Source: Siphonodentalium dalli
Taxonomy: Eukaryota; Mollusca; Scaphopoda; Gadilida; Siphonodentaliidae
Reading direction: 5' to 3'
DNA length: 64,000 bases
Assembly: GCA_032622095.1 (NCBI GenBank)
Contig: CP136069.1
Coordinates: 101,522,278-101,586,277, forward strand
In this document: positions 36,928-48,191 of the stretch, one piece after another
How positions within the stretch are numbered: position 1 is the stretch's first letter
How the letters are laid out: each line of letters opens with the position of its first letter
Notes under the pieces: generated by a model
Database searches by the model: none
Told to the model about the DNA's origin: nothing
The model's input: only the letters and a program-made list of their open reading frames with translations
Program-made: the position numbers and the translations under genes

Positions 36928-37209
36928 ATGAATATCGATATGCAACCTCAACCAAAACTGAATGAAGTTTCGATGCACCAGACAGGACTACTCCCACACA
37001 TTGATGTTCACGTTACAGGTTATTACCTCAACCTCTCTATTTATAATGAATATCATATAGACATGAATATCGATATGCAACCTCAAACAAAGCTGCAGGA
37101 AGTTTCGATGCACCAGACAGGACTACTCGCATACATTGATGTTCACGTTACAAGCTATTACCTTAACCTCTCTATTTATAATGAATATCTCAATGTGCAT
37201 GGTAGTTAG
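36928..37209 (+). repeat. 135-bp tandem dimer with an open frame
   Basis: Two copies of a 135-bp unit starting ACATGAATATCGATATGC. The frame stays open for 93 codons because 135 is divisible by 3, and it encodes repeats with 'EVSMHQTGLL' and 'YLNLSIYNEY'. Between the copies most codon differences change the amino acid (P/T, N/Q, P/A, H/Y, G/S) and few are silent, which argues against selection on the protein. I recognise no family. Confidence 0.6.
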
Positions 37210-37439
37210 ATTACCTCATAAACAGAACATATGACCACACGATGAGGAACTCCAATGAACATGCATGTGATTTATAGATTTTAGATGATTTAAATTGTTT
37301 TATTTAATTTAATTTAATTCAACTTAAACAAGTTTAGAACATCAAACGACTGATGTAGCAAGTCTTACAAATGTCTACTTTTACAAGAGTCATGTCAAAA
37401 CGTGACATATGGGTAATTTGCTGGCTATATCGGCTTAAT

Positions 37440-37572
37440 TAGTTTAGTGGGGTCGGGACCCCGACTTTCTTCTATAATCCGGGGTATGCAGTTTAAAGCA
37501 GATGTACACGTAATGCACGCTATCATCTGGAAACCCCAAAAAACAAGAGAAAAATTTAATTTTCTAAGTCAA
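37440..37572 (+). mobile_element. Left fragment of an interrupted F3 pearl-like element
   Basis: Contains GGGGTCGGGACCCCGACTTT and then 'GCTATCATCTGGAAACC' and 'TTTTCTAAGTCAA', the phrase that in uninterrupted copies leads straight into 'AAAGGGCCATAACTC'. That continuation is found only at 42601, so 37573-42600 is inserted material. The left border is uncertain. Confidence 0.6.
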
Positions 37573-39763
37573 ACAAGAGCTACGCTGGGCGTGCAAAATA
37601 CGCCCTCTCTGGGGAAAATTGGCGGATGGAACCCAAATTCGAACTTGAGCTGTCTTTTCTCCTAATAAACCCACATACCAAATTTGATTGAAATCGGTTC
37701 ACTCTAACTAAAGTTATCATCCGGACAACAAATTTCAGGGATTTTCTAAGTCAAATTACGTCAAAAAAGGGGCCATAACTCTCGCAAAAATTATCGGATT
37801 AAAACGAAATTTGGACTTGAGCTGTATTTCGATATATGTAATCCACAAACGGGTTTTGCGTATAAACATTCCAAAATCGAGTTATCATCCGGAAACAAAA
37901 AAACATAAGAACGAGAGGCCGATCACGATCGGCAGATGTTTAACCCATCCCTTGGCGATAGTAAATTGTTAAGATCAGAATCATAATCTTTTAATGTTGA
38001 ATTATAGAGCATACTGTTATGATCTAAAGTAGTATATGACAAATGTACATAATAACCAGTAATAACACAAATTATTGGAATGTATGAGTCAATATAGAAG
38101 GGTTAATATAACATCTAAACTCTAGAGCCTGTCACCACTATCATGGTGTGAGCAGTTCTATTCATGTTGTTGCAAATTGCCATGTGAGATATCAAAATAA
38201 TATAATTATTTATTTAATGGAAAAGGTTAAAAGACATGGAATGGGTAAAAGGGGTTAAATCACCTATCTCTGCCCTGTTTGATCCAATGTAGTCCCATCA
38301 TCCAAGGACTTAGAGAGCTCCATTGGTCTAGTTAAATAAATTCACCTGGCTAAGTTGTGGTTAAAAAGATAGCTAAATCAATTTATCCAATAATTCACTG
38401 TGTCTCTTATACAGACCTAACATATGAGGGCTATAAATAACTCTCAAAGCAATAAACTATATTGTCTTTTATCTTGCTCACAGAGAAGCAGGTATTCATT
38501 AATTGTAAGTTACTTGGGTTATAATCTGGATAATTCTTAGTTTAAAAAGGGCCATATCTCTGGTATAACAAATTGGATCTAACCCATATTCAAACTCGTT
38601 CTGTATTTTGAGTTGAGAAACTCACATACCAAATTTGGTTCCTATCAGATGAAAAATGGTTGATTTATCGAAGTACATGTATGTGTGAATCATATGTCAA
38701 AGGACCATAACACCATTAAAAAAAATCCGATCAAACCCATATTCGAAATCAATCTGTATGTTGGTCTGAGAAACTCATACACCAAATTTGGTTCCAATCA
38801 GATAAAAAATGTTTGAGTTATGGCAGAATTAATGAATTCTAAGTCGAAAAAGGGCCATAACTCCGTAATAAAAACCCATATTCGAACTCGATCTGTATTT
38901 TGGGTCGAGAAACTCACATACCAAATTTGGTTCCGATCAGATAAAAAATGTTTGAGTTATGGCAGAATTCATTAATTCTAAGTCGAAAAAGGGCCATAAC
39001 TCCGTAATAAAAAGTCGGATCAAACCCATATTCGAACTCGATCTGTATTTTGGGTCGAGAAACTCACATACCAAATTTGGTTCCGATCAGATAAAAAATG
39101 TTTGAGTTATGGCAGAATTCATTAATTCTAAGTCGAAAAAGGGCCATAACTCCGTAATAAAAACTCCGATCAAACCCATATTCGAACTCGATCTGTATTT
39201 TGGGCTGAAAACCCCATATACAAAATTTGGTTTTGATCAGGTAAAAAATGTTTGAGTTATCGCATTACACGTAAAGTGTCTACGGACGGACAGACAGACG
39301 GACAGACAGACGGACGGACGGACGGACGGACGCACGACGAGTGGTCAATCCAGACAACGACACTATGTTTACCATACATGGTATGGGTAAACATAAAAAC
39401 TGAAAAAGGGGCATAACTCTGCCAAAAATGGTCGGACAGAACCCAAGTTCGAACTTGACCTGTGTTTTGGTGGGAGAAAGTAATATACCAAATTTGGATT
39501 CATTCCGATAAACTATACTAAAGTTATCATCCGGACAACAAATTTCAAGGATTTTCGAAGGGGCATAACTCCGGTGAAAATTGGCGGGCGGAACCCAAAT
39601 TCGAACTTGAACTTACTTTTCGGCTAATAAACCCACATACCAATTTTATTAAATTTGGTTCACTCTAACTAAAGTTATCATCCGGAAACCAGGTTAACGG
39701 ACGCCCGGACGGACGGACAGACCAATACTATAATACGGCCGTTTTTTCAAACGGGCGTATAAA
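37573..39763 (+). mobile_element. F1 pearl-like element interrupted by another element
   Basis: Starts ACAAGAGCTACGCTGGGCGT and ends with the hairpin ACGGCC-gttttttcaa-ACGGGCGT then ATAAA at 39763. Comparison with the intact copy at 7899-8857 shows the interruption: the left part stops at 'AAACATAAGA' (37910) and the right part resumes at 'ACTGAAAAAGGGGCATAAC' (39398). This copy has lost two to three modules and about 12 bp next to the insertion point. Confidence 0.75.
37911..39398 (+). mobile_element. Complete 1.49-kb GCCGATC-head pearl-like element (F6)
   Basis: Inserted in an F1 element, so both borders are defined by the intact F1 copy: 5' ACGAGAGGCCGATCACGATC (palindromic head), 3' ...GGTATGGGTAAACATAAAA. 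Body: unique region 37930-38520; five modules of about 140-150 bp (38538, 38695, 38850, 38990, 39139) with 'CCCATATTCGAACTCGATC' and 'CATACCAAATTTGGTTCC'; (GGAC)n at 39287-39335; 'ACGAGTGGTCAATCC'; and a hairpin TGTTTACC-ATAC...GTAT-GGGTAAACA. The target was an A-rich site (AAGAAAAACTG); at most 1-2 A residues could be duplicated. Confidence 0.8.
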
Positions 39764-42603
39764 TGAAAGTGTCAATGACACTGTAGCTCAACTTAGGTAG
39801 GGGAATAATTTAATGGTCGACAGTAAATGGAGGAATAGGAAAAGTGCTAATTGAAATGTCTAAGTAAGACTAGATGTTCATGTCAATATCAACATTCATA
39901 ACAGGTTTCATAATGATCGGATCAGGGATGTGGTGATTATGGTGTGACAAAGGATTTATTGATGCAAAGAGTAAAATCTAAAATGGCCACCGGCAGCCAT
40001 GTTTTTTTCCGAATTACCCCAAAATGACTTGTTCCCATCTACAGCCTTTACAAATCTCATAATGATCTGATCAAAGGTATGACCTGTAGCCTGTGCCAAT
40101 GGATTTAGTCCTGCAAAGAGTAAAATCCAAGATGGCTGCTGGCGGCCATGTTTTTCGGCTGAACGACCCCAAAATGACTCGTTTCCCATCTACATGTCAT
40201 TGTTAACATACATGACAAATTTCTTGAAGTTCCGACCAAAGCTACGACCTGTAGCCCGCACCAAAGGATTTAGTCCTGCAAAGAGTAAAATCCAAGATGG
40301 CTGCTGGCGGCCATGTTTTTTAGCCAAACGACCCCAAAATGACTCGTTCCCATCTACATGTTAATATTAACATCCATGATAAATATCATGAAGTTCAGAC
40401 AAACAGTACGACCTGTAGCCCGTGCCAATGGATTGAATTTTAAAATCCAAAATGGCCACCAGCGGCCATGTTTTTTGGCCGAATGACCCCAAAATAACTC
40501 GTTGCTATCTACATGTCAATGTCAACATTCATGACAAAATTCATAAAGATCAGACCATAGGTACACCTGTAGCCCGCACCAAAGGATTTAGTCATGCAAA
40601 GAGTAAAATCCACGATGGCTGCTGGTGGCCATGTTTTTTGGCCGAACAACCCCAAAATCACTCGTTCCCATCTACATGTCATTGTTAACATCCATGACAA
40701 ATTTCATGACGTTCTGATCAAAACTACAACCTGTAGCCTGCGCCAAAGGATTTAGTCATGCAAAGAGTAAAATCCAAGATGGCTGCCAGCGGCCATGTTT
40801 TTTGGCCGTATGACCCTAAAATGACTCGTTCCCATATACATGTCAATATCAATATTCATGACAAATTTCATAAAGGTCAGACCAAAGCTACAACCTGTAG
40901 CCCGCGCCAAAGAATTTAGTCATGCAAAGAGTAAAATCCCAGATGGCTGCTGGCGGCCATGTTTTTTGGATGAACGACCCCAAAATCACTCGTTCCCATC
41001 TACATGTCAATATTAACATCCATGACAAATTTCATGATGATCAGACGAACAGCACGACCTGTAGCCCGTGCCAATGGATTGAATTTTGAAATCCAAAATG
41101 GCCACCAGCGGCCATGTTTTTAGGCCGATTGACCCCAAAATGACTCGTTCCCATCTACATGTCATTGTTAACATCCATGACAAATTTCATGAAGTTCTGA
41201 TCAAAACTACGACCTGTAGCCTGCGCCAAATGATTTAGTCATGCAAAGAGTAAAATCCAAGATGGCTGCCAGTGGCCATGTTTTTTGGCCGAACGACCCC
41301 AAAATGACTCGTTCCCATCTACATGTCAATATTAACATCCATGACAAATTTCATAATGATCAGACGAACAGTACGACCTGTAGCCCGCGCCAATGGATTG
41401 AATTTTGAAATCCAAAATGGCCACCAGCGGCCATGTTTTTTGGCCGAATGACCCCAAAATGACTCGTTCCCATCTACATGTCAATGTCAACATTCATGAC
41501 AAATTTCATAAAGATCAGACCAAAGGTACGACCTGTAGCCCGCGCCACAGGATTTAGTCATGCAAAGAGTCAAATCCAAGATGGCTGCTGGTGGCCATGT
41601 TTTTTGGCCGAACAACCCCAAAATGACTCGTTCCCATCTACATGTCATTGTTAACATCCATGACAAATTTCATGAAGTTCCGATCAAAACTACGACCTGT
41701 AGCCTGCGCCAAATGATTTAGTCATGCAAAGAGTAAAATCCAAGATGGCTGCTGACGGCCATGTTTTTTGGCCGAACGACCCCAAAATGACTCGTTCCCA
41801 TCTACATGTCAATATTAACATCCATGACAAATTTCATAATGATCAGACAAACAGTACGACCTGTAGCCCGCGCCAATGGATTGAATTTTGAAATCCAAAA
41901 TGGCCACCAGCGGCCATGTTTTTTGGCCGAATGACCCCAAAATGACTCGTTCCCATCTACATGTCAATGTCAACATTCATGACAAATTTCATAAAGATCA
42001 GACCAAAGGTACGACCTGTAGCCCGCGCCAAAGGATTTAGTCATGCAAAGAGTCAAATCCAAGATGGCTGCTGGCGGCCATGTTTTTTGGCCGAACAACC
42101 CCAAAATCACTCGTTCCCATCTACATGTCATTGTTAACATCCATGACAAATTTCATGAAGTTCCGATCAAAACTACGACCTGTAGCCTGCGCCAAATGAT
42201 TTAGTCATGCAAAGAGTAAAATCCAAGATGGCTGCTGACGGCCATGTTTTTTGGCCGAACGACCCCAAAATGACTCGTTCCCATCTACATGTCAATATTA
42301 ACATCCATGACAAATTTCATGATGATCAAACGAACAGTACGACCTGTAGCCCGCGCCAATGGATTGAATTTTGAAATCCAAGATGGCCACCAGCGGCCAT
42401 GTTTTTTGGCCGAATGACCCCAAAATGACTCGTTCCCATCTACATGTCAATGTCAACATTCATGCAAAATTTCATAAACATCAGACCAAAGGTACTACCT
42501 GTAGCCTGCGCCAAAGGAAATTGTTGACGGACACACGCACACACGGACTACGGACGCCAAGCCATGGCAATAGCTCAAACTTACAAAAGTAAGTTGAGCT
42601 AAA
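39764..42603 (+). mobile_element. 2.8-kb pearl-like element with a higher-order tandem array (F4)
   Basis: The 5' end has AGTGTC-AAT-GACACT then GTAGCTCAACTTAGG. Next come about 16 monomers of 155 or 164 bp, each with 'AAGATGGCTGC' or 'AAAATGGCCACC', 'GGCCATGTTTTTTGGCCG' and 'CTCGTTCCCATCTACATGTC'. A CACACGGACTACGGACG tract follows, then a 3' hairpin (AGCTCAAACTTAC-aaaa-GTAAGTTGAGCT) and AAAAA. Anchor spacings after 40989 run 155, 164, 155, 164, 164, 155, 164, 164, 155, so later units form a trimer of 483 bp. The 5' AGCTCAACTTA pairs with the 3' TAAGTTGAGCT. No protein coding. A shorter relative is at 61600-62145. Confidence 0.8.
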
Positions 42604-43179
42604 AAGGGCCATAACTCTTGTGAAAATGCGTGGACGAAACCCGGGCTATGCATGTAGCTGTTCCCCCATGCTGCTCTATCACCGTACCAAATATCAGCTA
42701 AATCTGCCCAGCGGTTGCTGAACAATAATTCAAAATGTTTGTACAGGTGAACAAAATTGAAATTTTCTAAGTTGAAAAAAGGCCCATAACTCTGGCAAAA
42801 ATCATCAGATCATACCCAAATTCGCACTTGACATGTATTTTCATACAATCCACAAAAATACGGGATTTGCAATCGTGCCACCAAAGCTCACGCTATCATC
42901 TGGAAACCCAAAAACAAGAGAAAAATTGAATTTTCTAAGTAAAAAAAGGGCCATAACTCTGGTAAAAATGGGTGGACGAAACCCGCGCTATGCATGTAGC
43001 TGTTCCCACATGCTGCTATATCACCATACCAAATATCAGCTAAATCTGCTCAGCGGTTGCTGAACAATAATGCAAAATGTTTGTACGGACGTATAGACGT
43101 TCGGATGGATGTACATTTGGACTTACGGACGGAGACGTCGACTATATACCCGCCGACTTCAAGTCGGGGGCATAATAAA
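42604..43179 (+). mobile_element. Right part of the interrupted F3 pearl-like element
   Basis: Resumes with 'GGGCCATAACTCTTGTGAAA'. It holds modules at about 42604, 42780 and 42950 ('CGAAACCCGCGCTATGCATG', 'CACCATACCAAATATCAGC') and a GGAC-like tract. It ends in a hairpin (CCGAC-ttcaa-GTCGG, within CCGCCGACTTCAAGTCGGGG) and CATAATAAA at 43179. Confidence 0.75.
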
Positions 43180-43345
43180 CGATCGGCAGATGTTAACCCA
43201 TCCCTTGGCGATAAAATTTACTATGAACGGGTAAATGAGAGTTTTGGTGTTGAATTATAGAGTATACTGTTACCAATGTACATAACACAAATTATTGGAA
43301 TTTATGGGTCACTGGCATTTATATAAGAGAATGCACTGGTACACG
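43180..43345 (+). repeat. F6 fragment and lone hairpin-MITE arm
   Basis: Begins abruptly inside the F6 head (CGATCGGCAGATGTTAACCC) and continues to 'AACACAAATTATTGGAAT'. At 43314-43340, 'TATATAAGAGAATGCACTGG' is one arm of the hairpin seen in the TTAA-flanked MITEs, without its partner. The other MITE ends are absent. Confidence 0.55.
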
Positions 43346-44095
43346 GTCTGTAATGCTAAACCACCACAGCCTTGGGTTAAATGTGAAAGGTGTGACCTGG
43401 ACATGGAATACTTGGGTTAAGAGAGTCCAATTTAAGTTTACAATAATAATGTGACAAATTCTACCAACAATATAGTATACAGGTAAGTCATCTTACTGAT
43501 GACCAATTAATATAAATTATATAGCAGAGCTGTCAACAAATCACAGGAATTGTCTATGTTGAACACTGACCTCTCTATTAAACCAATAACAATTATAATG
43601 ACCTCAGACCATCTGAAGATATAACTCTGCAGCACAGATGTCCATGTCTACTGTTAATATCATGTGATGTTTATTGTTGAATCTTTATTTTAAATTAGAT
43701 ACCATAGCCTTCTTTATCAGATTATTTGCACATTGGCATAAGAGACATCAGAAAATAATATAGCCTTATCAATAGCTAAGTAGTCCAAAGGCATGGGATG
43801 GAATTGATGAATTGGATTAAATGTTAAACAGATTTACCAGTACATAACACAAGATTTTGGACTGATTTAAACAAATTTGGTGTGGTGATTCGGGGTACCT
43901 TTGGCAGAATTATAATGGTGTTAGTTTTTCAAATTTGTTTAACTTAAAAAAAAAAATGTTTTTAATTATTTAAAAAAATTAAAGGGACACATTGGGAACC
44001 TTTTTATCAACTTGTATCATAATCATCAATATCTAAATGAAAACAAATGAAAGAGTCCATGACATTTTTTTTTATTATTATTATAAAAGTAAAAA
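43346..44095. other. No gene; A/T-rich intron
   Basis: Nothing recognisable except a block at 43850-43985 ('GATTTTGGACTGATTTAAAC', 'TATAATGGTGTTAGTTTTTC') that recurs at 52160-52240, marking another dispersed repeat of unknown type. Confidence 0.35.
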
Positions 44096-44330
44096 AAAAA
44101 AAACGGATTTTTTTCTTCGCAAAAGGGTCATAACTCATTTAAAATAAATCGGATCAAACCCATATTCGAACTCGATCTGTATTTTGAGCTGTGAAACTCA
44201 CATACCAAATTTGGTTCCAATCAGATAACAAATGTTTGAGTTGTGGCAGAATGCGTGAATTCTAAGTCGAACGAGAGGCCGATCACGATCGGCAGATGTT
44301 TAACCCATACCTTGGCGATACCGATTAGCT
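44096..44330 (+). repeat. F6 module interrupted by a second F6 head
   Basis: A module ('GGGTCATAACTCATTTAAAA', 'CCCATATTCGAACTCGATC') runs to TTCTAAGTCGA. A new head, ACGAGAGGCCGATCACGATC, then starts at 44269 and fades near 44325 ('CCTTGGCGATACCGATTAG'). A similar truncated head-to-body joint is seen at 54432. Confidence 0.6.
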
Positions 44331-45761
44331 ATTTTAATAAATCCTTACACCAACCTTTTCACGAGTTCAAAAGTTTCAATAATTGACACCTTACTATTAA
44401 GGTCACAAGTGGAATCAGACTTATTGGGCACCTTGCTCACATAAACAGAATAGGAACACGGATGTGGCATTCCATTTCATTAACATATCAAGTCACTTCA
44501 ACACAGATATGTCTTATAGAGTGATAAAGCTAATTAAGCTCAATCCATAGTCAGAGAGAAGCACCATAGCAGTTAAAGACAAAATAGTTAGTTATTTGCT
44601 TATTACACTGGAATGTGAGACATAACATATGATTTTTTTAATATTGTAATTTTTTTATTATGTTTTGTGTTAGCTGCATATTAAAAATTCTTGGGATCAT
44701 TTAGATGGGACAAAAGAGTTAATAGTTCCCGATTCAAAAACTAATCAATACCTGACCAACTATACAAGTGAGGGATGTATAGACCTGGATATAAAATGAT
44801 TGATAATGATTGGATATAAAATGATTTTATGCAGAATTTTCAGATAGCTAGAGGTAGGATATGAGATTGGTCAGATTGAAAATATTAGATTCATTACATT
44901 GAATAGCATAGTGTATGACTATGGAATGGGGTGGATTAATTTTCTTCTAAGCTGATCATTGGAAAGATATAATGTACCTAACAGCGGAAATATAATTGAA
45001 GTTACTGTTAATATATTATCAAAATCATTCAATCGATACCAAAATTTATACAGGTGAAGAATGCATGTTTCATCATTAACATGGATGCAATTATTTATAT
45101 AGTGATCAAGTGAAAAATATTTAGTTATCACATTGTGTCAACAGGATTGGTGGAGGATGTTAATATTTTTGAGCAAATAAACTAAATGACCCTCACTGTG
45201 CAGGTTAGGTGTGTGTTATCATAAACTATGCCAAGAACTATAAACATAATCAATGGAAATATTTGAGTCATAAAATCGGATAGAATGGGGTTAATCTTAC
45301 CCAAAATAAATAACTGATAAACACAAAAAGTCTATAAAAAGCATGTCATTGGATTTAGAAACCCATACAATAAGTCAGTCTCTAATGTCATGAACCTGTT
45401 TCAACAGAGGGGTTAAATTAATTTTGTACAGAACACAGAATGGACCAGAGATTCATCAATCATGGTCTTGTCAATTTTTTAGAGATGCTAGCACACTGTG
45501 TGTGATAGAGTCTGAGAGTCAGGAGAGAAATTTTATTAGTGTTGAGAGATTTGTTTGATCAGGTGTTCTGGTCCATACAGGAGAGAACCATGCACTATCA
45601 CTGTGATATGTATCTAAAGAGATTTTACTCTGTGAGCCATGGTATTTACCTAATTTACCTATTTAACTCATTTCCAATAAGACACTGGCTGTGTAATAAG
45701 ATCTCCTCTTCTAAGCTAACAGAGCCTGCAGGCATTAATTAGATTATCAGCTACTTGAATT
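44331..45761. other. No gene seen
   Basis: A/T-rich intron. Short open frames (up to 70 codons) show no recognisable motif. Scattered phrases such as 'CAATCGATACCAAAA' suggest decayed F7 modules around 45020-45080. Confidence 0.35.
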
Positions 45762-46697
45762 TTAAATGGCCATAACTCTGTTAAAATATACCAGATCAAA
45801 CTCAAATTTGAACCTGATCTGTATTTCGGGGTGAGGACCATATGTACCAAATTTGGTGCTGATCAGATGAAAAATATTTAAGTCAACACAGCTTGGATGA
45901 ATTCTATTTAAAAACAAGAGCAGAAAGGGTTAACTAAACGATACCAAAAACCATAAAGATGAAAAACGTGCTAAGAAACACCTAGGTAAGAAATATGAGG
46001 CATATCAGAAGAAAACAGTTTGACTTAGATGCATCAGATAGCATTTGTGTGCAGGGTTAATTATTTTCTAAACCAATCAACCAATCGATACCAAAAACTA
46101 TACAGGTGAGGGGTGTGTCATTATAAACCTACATATCAAATATGAAAACAATCGGACAAAAAATACTTTGGTTACAGCATCGGATAGCTCATGCCTATGT
46201 GCGGATGCAAAGGGTTAATAATTTCTAAACCGATCAACCGATCGATACCAAAAACTATACAGGTGAGGAGTGTGTCATCATAAACATGCACATAAAATTT
46301 TAACAAGATCCGATAAAAAATATTCAAGTAAATGAATCGGACAGACGGACAGACGGACAGACGGGCGGACGGACAGACGGACGGACGGACGAACGACGGA
46401 TGGTTGATCCGGACGTCGGCATTATGTGTACCATACATGGTATGGGTACACATAAAAAGGGCCATAACTCTGTAACAAAAACTCGGATCAAACCCTAATT
46501 CAAACTCGATCTGTATTTTGGGCCGAGAAACCCATATACAAAATTTGGTTTCGATCGGATAGAAAATGTTTGAGTTATCGCATTACTCGTGTAGTGTCTA
46601 CAGACAGACAGACGGACAGACAGACAGACGAACAACGAGTGGTCAATCCGGACAACGACACTATGTTTACCATACTATGGTATGGGTAAACATAAAA
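45762..46697 (+). mobile_element. Composite: F7 pearl-like element nested in an F6-type element
   Basis: The outer element has a module at 45762-45914, interrupted at TTCTATTTAAAA, and its 3' tail at 46457-46697 ('GGGCCATAACTCTGTAAC', (GGAC)n, GTTTACC-ATAC...GTAT-GGGTAAAC hairpin, ATAAAA). The inner element (45915-46456) starts ACAAGAGCAGAAAGGGTTAA. It has modules of about 145 bp with 'CGATACCAAAAACTATACAG', (GGAC)n at 46318-46393, and a GTGTACC-ATAC...GTAT-GGGTACAC hairpin then ATAAAA. The same insertion at the same outer-element site is seen at 57905-58558. Confidence 0.75.
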
Positions 46698-48189
46698 AGA
46701 GAACATAATGCCAAATTAGAAAACAAACTAAATGATAACGCATGTGACTCTTCGATGTGGTGGAAAGCACTTCAAATATTATTGTTCTCCCCTAGGGCAC
46801 GAAGTATTCCATCGATAACTGATGGACAAATATATAAGTATCATAATAACAACACATGTTGACAGGTACGTATTTTGCGCATGTTGTCAGTGGGTGTTTC
46901 TAGGCGGGAGTATTTTTAAATTAACCATATGGATTGAATAATGTGTAAAATCCTTTGTATTTTTCGATTATATTGTGGAGAATATACTCAAGATTATGTA
47001 TTTGTCAATGCGCTTTAAATACATAATTTATTTGGGTATTAATCTAAGTAATCGCTGTGCCCACAACATTGGGCTGAATTGGCATGAAGTTGGGTCATAA
47101 CTCATGCTTCAACAATGCGTGAAGAGAAAATGTAAACTCTTTGTCGATCTTTCCCATCAAAACTTTATTGAATTGTCAAAACATTTCACTCAACTTGATG
47201 TATTAAAATAAAATATTTTTCATATGGTATTGTGATGAATGACAGAAAAAAATCAAATTTGCAAACAGTTTCATTTGAGAACATATATAGGGCCTATACA
47301 GTTATAATAACATGACATCCTTAGTAACACCAACAGCACAGGTGTCTTGAAGTTGAAATGTCTTTGCTTCGCTGGTCAAATCATGATACTGATCATTGTA
47401 ATTCAGGTGCATATTTTTAACAGATCAAAAACAAGTCAAATAAATATTTTTTTGGAAATAAAAATAAAGTTTGTAAATACAGATTTGTCAAATAAAACTA
47501 CATCAGATGACTGTACACAAATCACAATTGCGGAGTACATTGATTTAGTCGACTTGAAAAATAGCACTAATAGCAATAATCATATCAGTATTGTCAGGTA
47601 TTAAGTCTTGAGGCGTTGGCAGCATTGAATTGATTGTATCACAATTGTTTGTGGTACAATTCAGAATATCTAGAATTGCACCACAAAACAACGTTCATAT
47701 ATCCATGGAATACAGGCTTCTGATCAATCAGGACAAGCTTTGTATGCAGGTTTAGGCAAGGTCATATTACAGTCACGATAAGCTGATTAGATTCTGTTAT
47801 TGATACTCATACTCAGTACAGATGTGATAATTTATTTGGAACATGAAAGCTGGTATCTTTGGCATACTAATGAATATAGGTATCTTTTAAGTTATCTAGA
47901 TAATTATCAGCAGGTAGCTATTTGGTTCCCTTGATTCCAATTCATTCATGATTTCTTTCTTAAAGTTTAAACCTTTTCTATACTAAATACTCATTGATGT
48001 ATAGTTCTAATAGGAATAGGAATCCTTCTGCCCTTGTATTATTTGTTTTTTCTGTCGGTCATCTGCTTAAGTATCCTGAAAACTCTCCCAAATTAATAAA
48101 CCATTCCAATTTACACCACTATAACTGGCTGGTGGCAATTACCACCATTTTAACTGGCTGGTGGAGAATTCATTTAGTAAAGAAAGCAC
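46698..48189. other. No confirmed gene
   Basis: Mostly A/T-rich intron with one unrecognised open frame at 47347-47604 listed separately. 'AACTGGCTGGTGG' is repeated at 48123 and 48151. Confidence 0.35.
47347..47604 (+). other. Unrecognised open frame, possible but unlikely exon
   Basis: About 74 codons from the ATG at 47383 (open upstream to 47347) on the strand opposite to BRD4. It starts with a hydrophobic stretch (MILIIVIQVHIF) followed by a polar region (KTSQINIF, NKTTSDDC, ENSTN-like glycosylation context NSTNSNN), and ends AG|GTATTAAG, which could be a donor. The pattern would fit the first exon of a type II membrane protein, but no family is recognised. The residue composition also fits chance translation of A/T-rich DNA. 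Confidence 0.15.
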
Positions 48190-48191
48190 TA

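Noticed and set aside
39287-39335. Tandem array as a CRISPR-like structure
   Set aside because: Simple (GGAC)n microsatellite within a eukaryotic transposon; no spacer/repeat alternation and no cas genes.
40452-42592. Frames such as 'SGHVFWPNDPK' in the 155/164-bp array
   Set aside because: Chance translation of repeat monomers. The same peptide appears at 61568-61873 only because that is another copy of the repeat.
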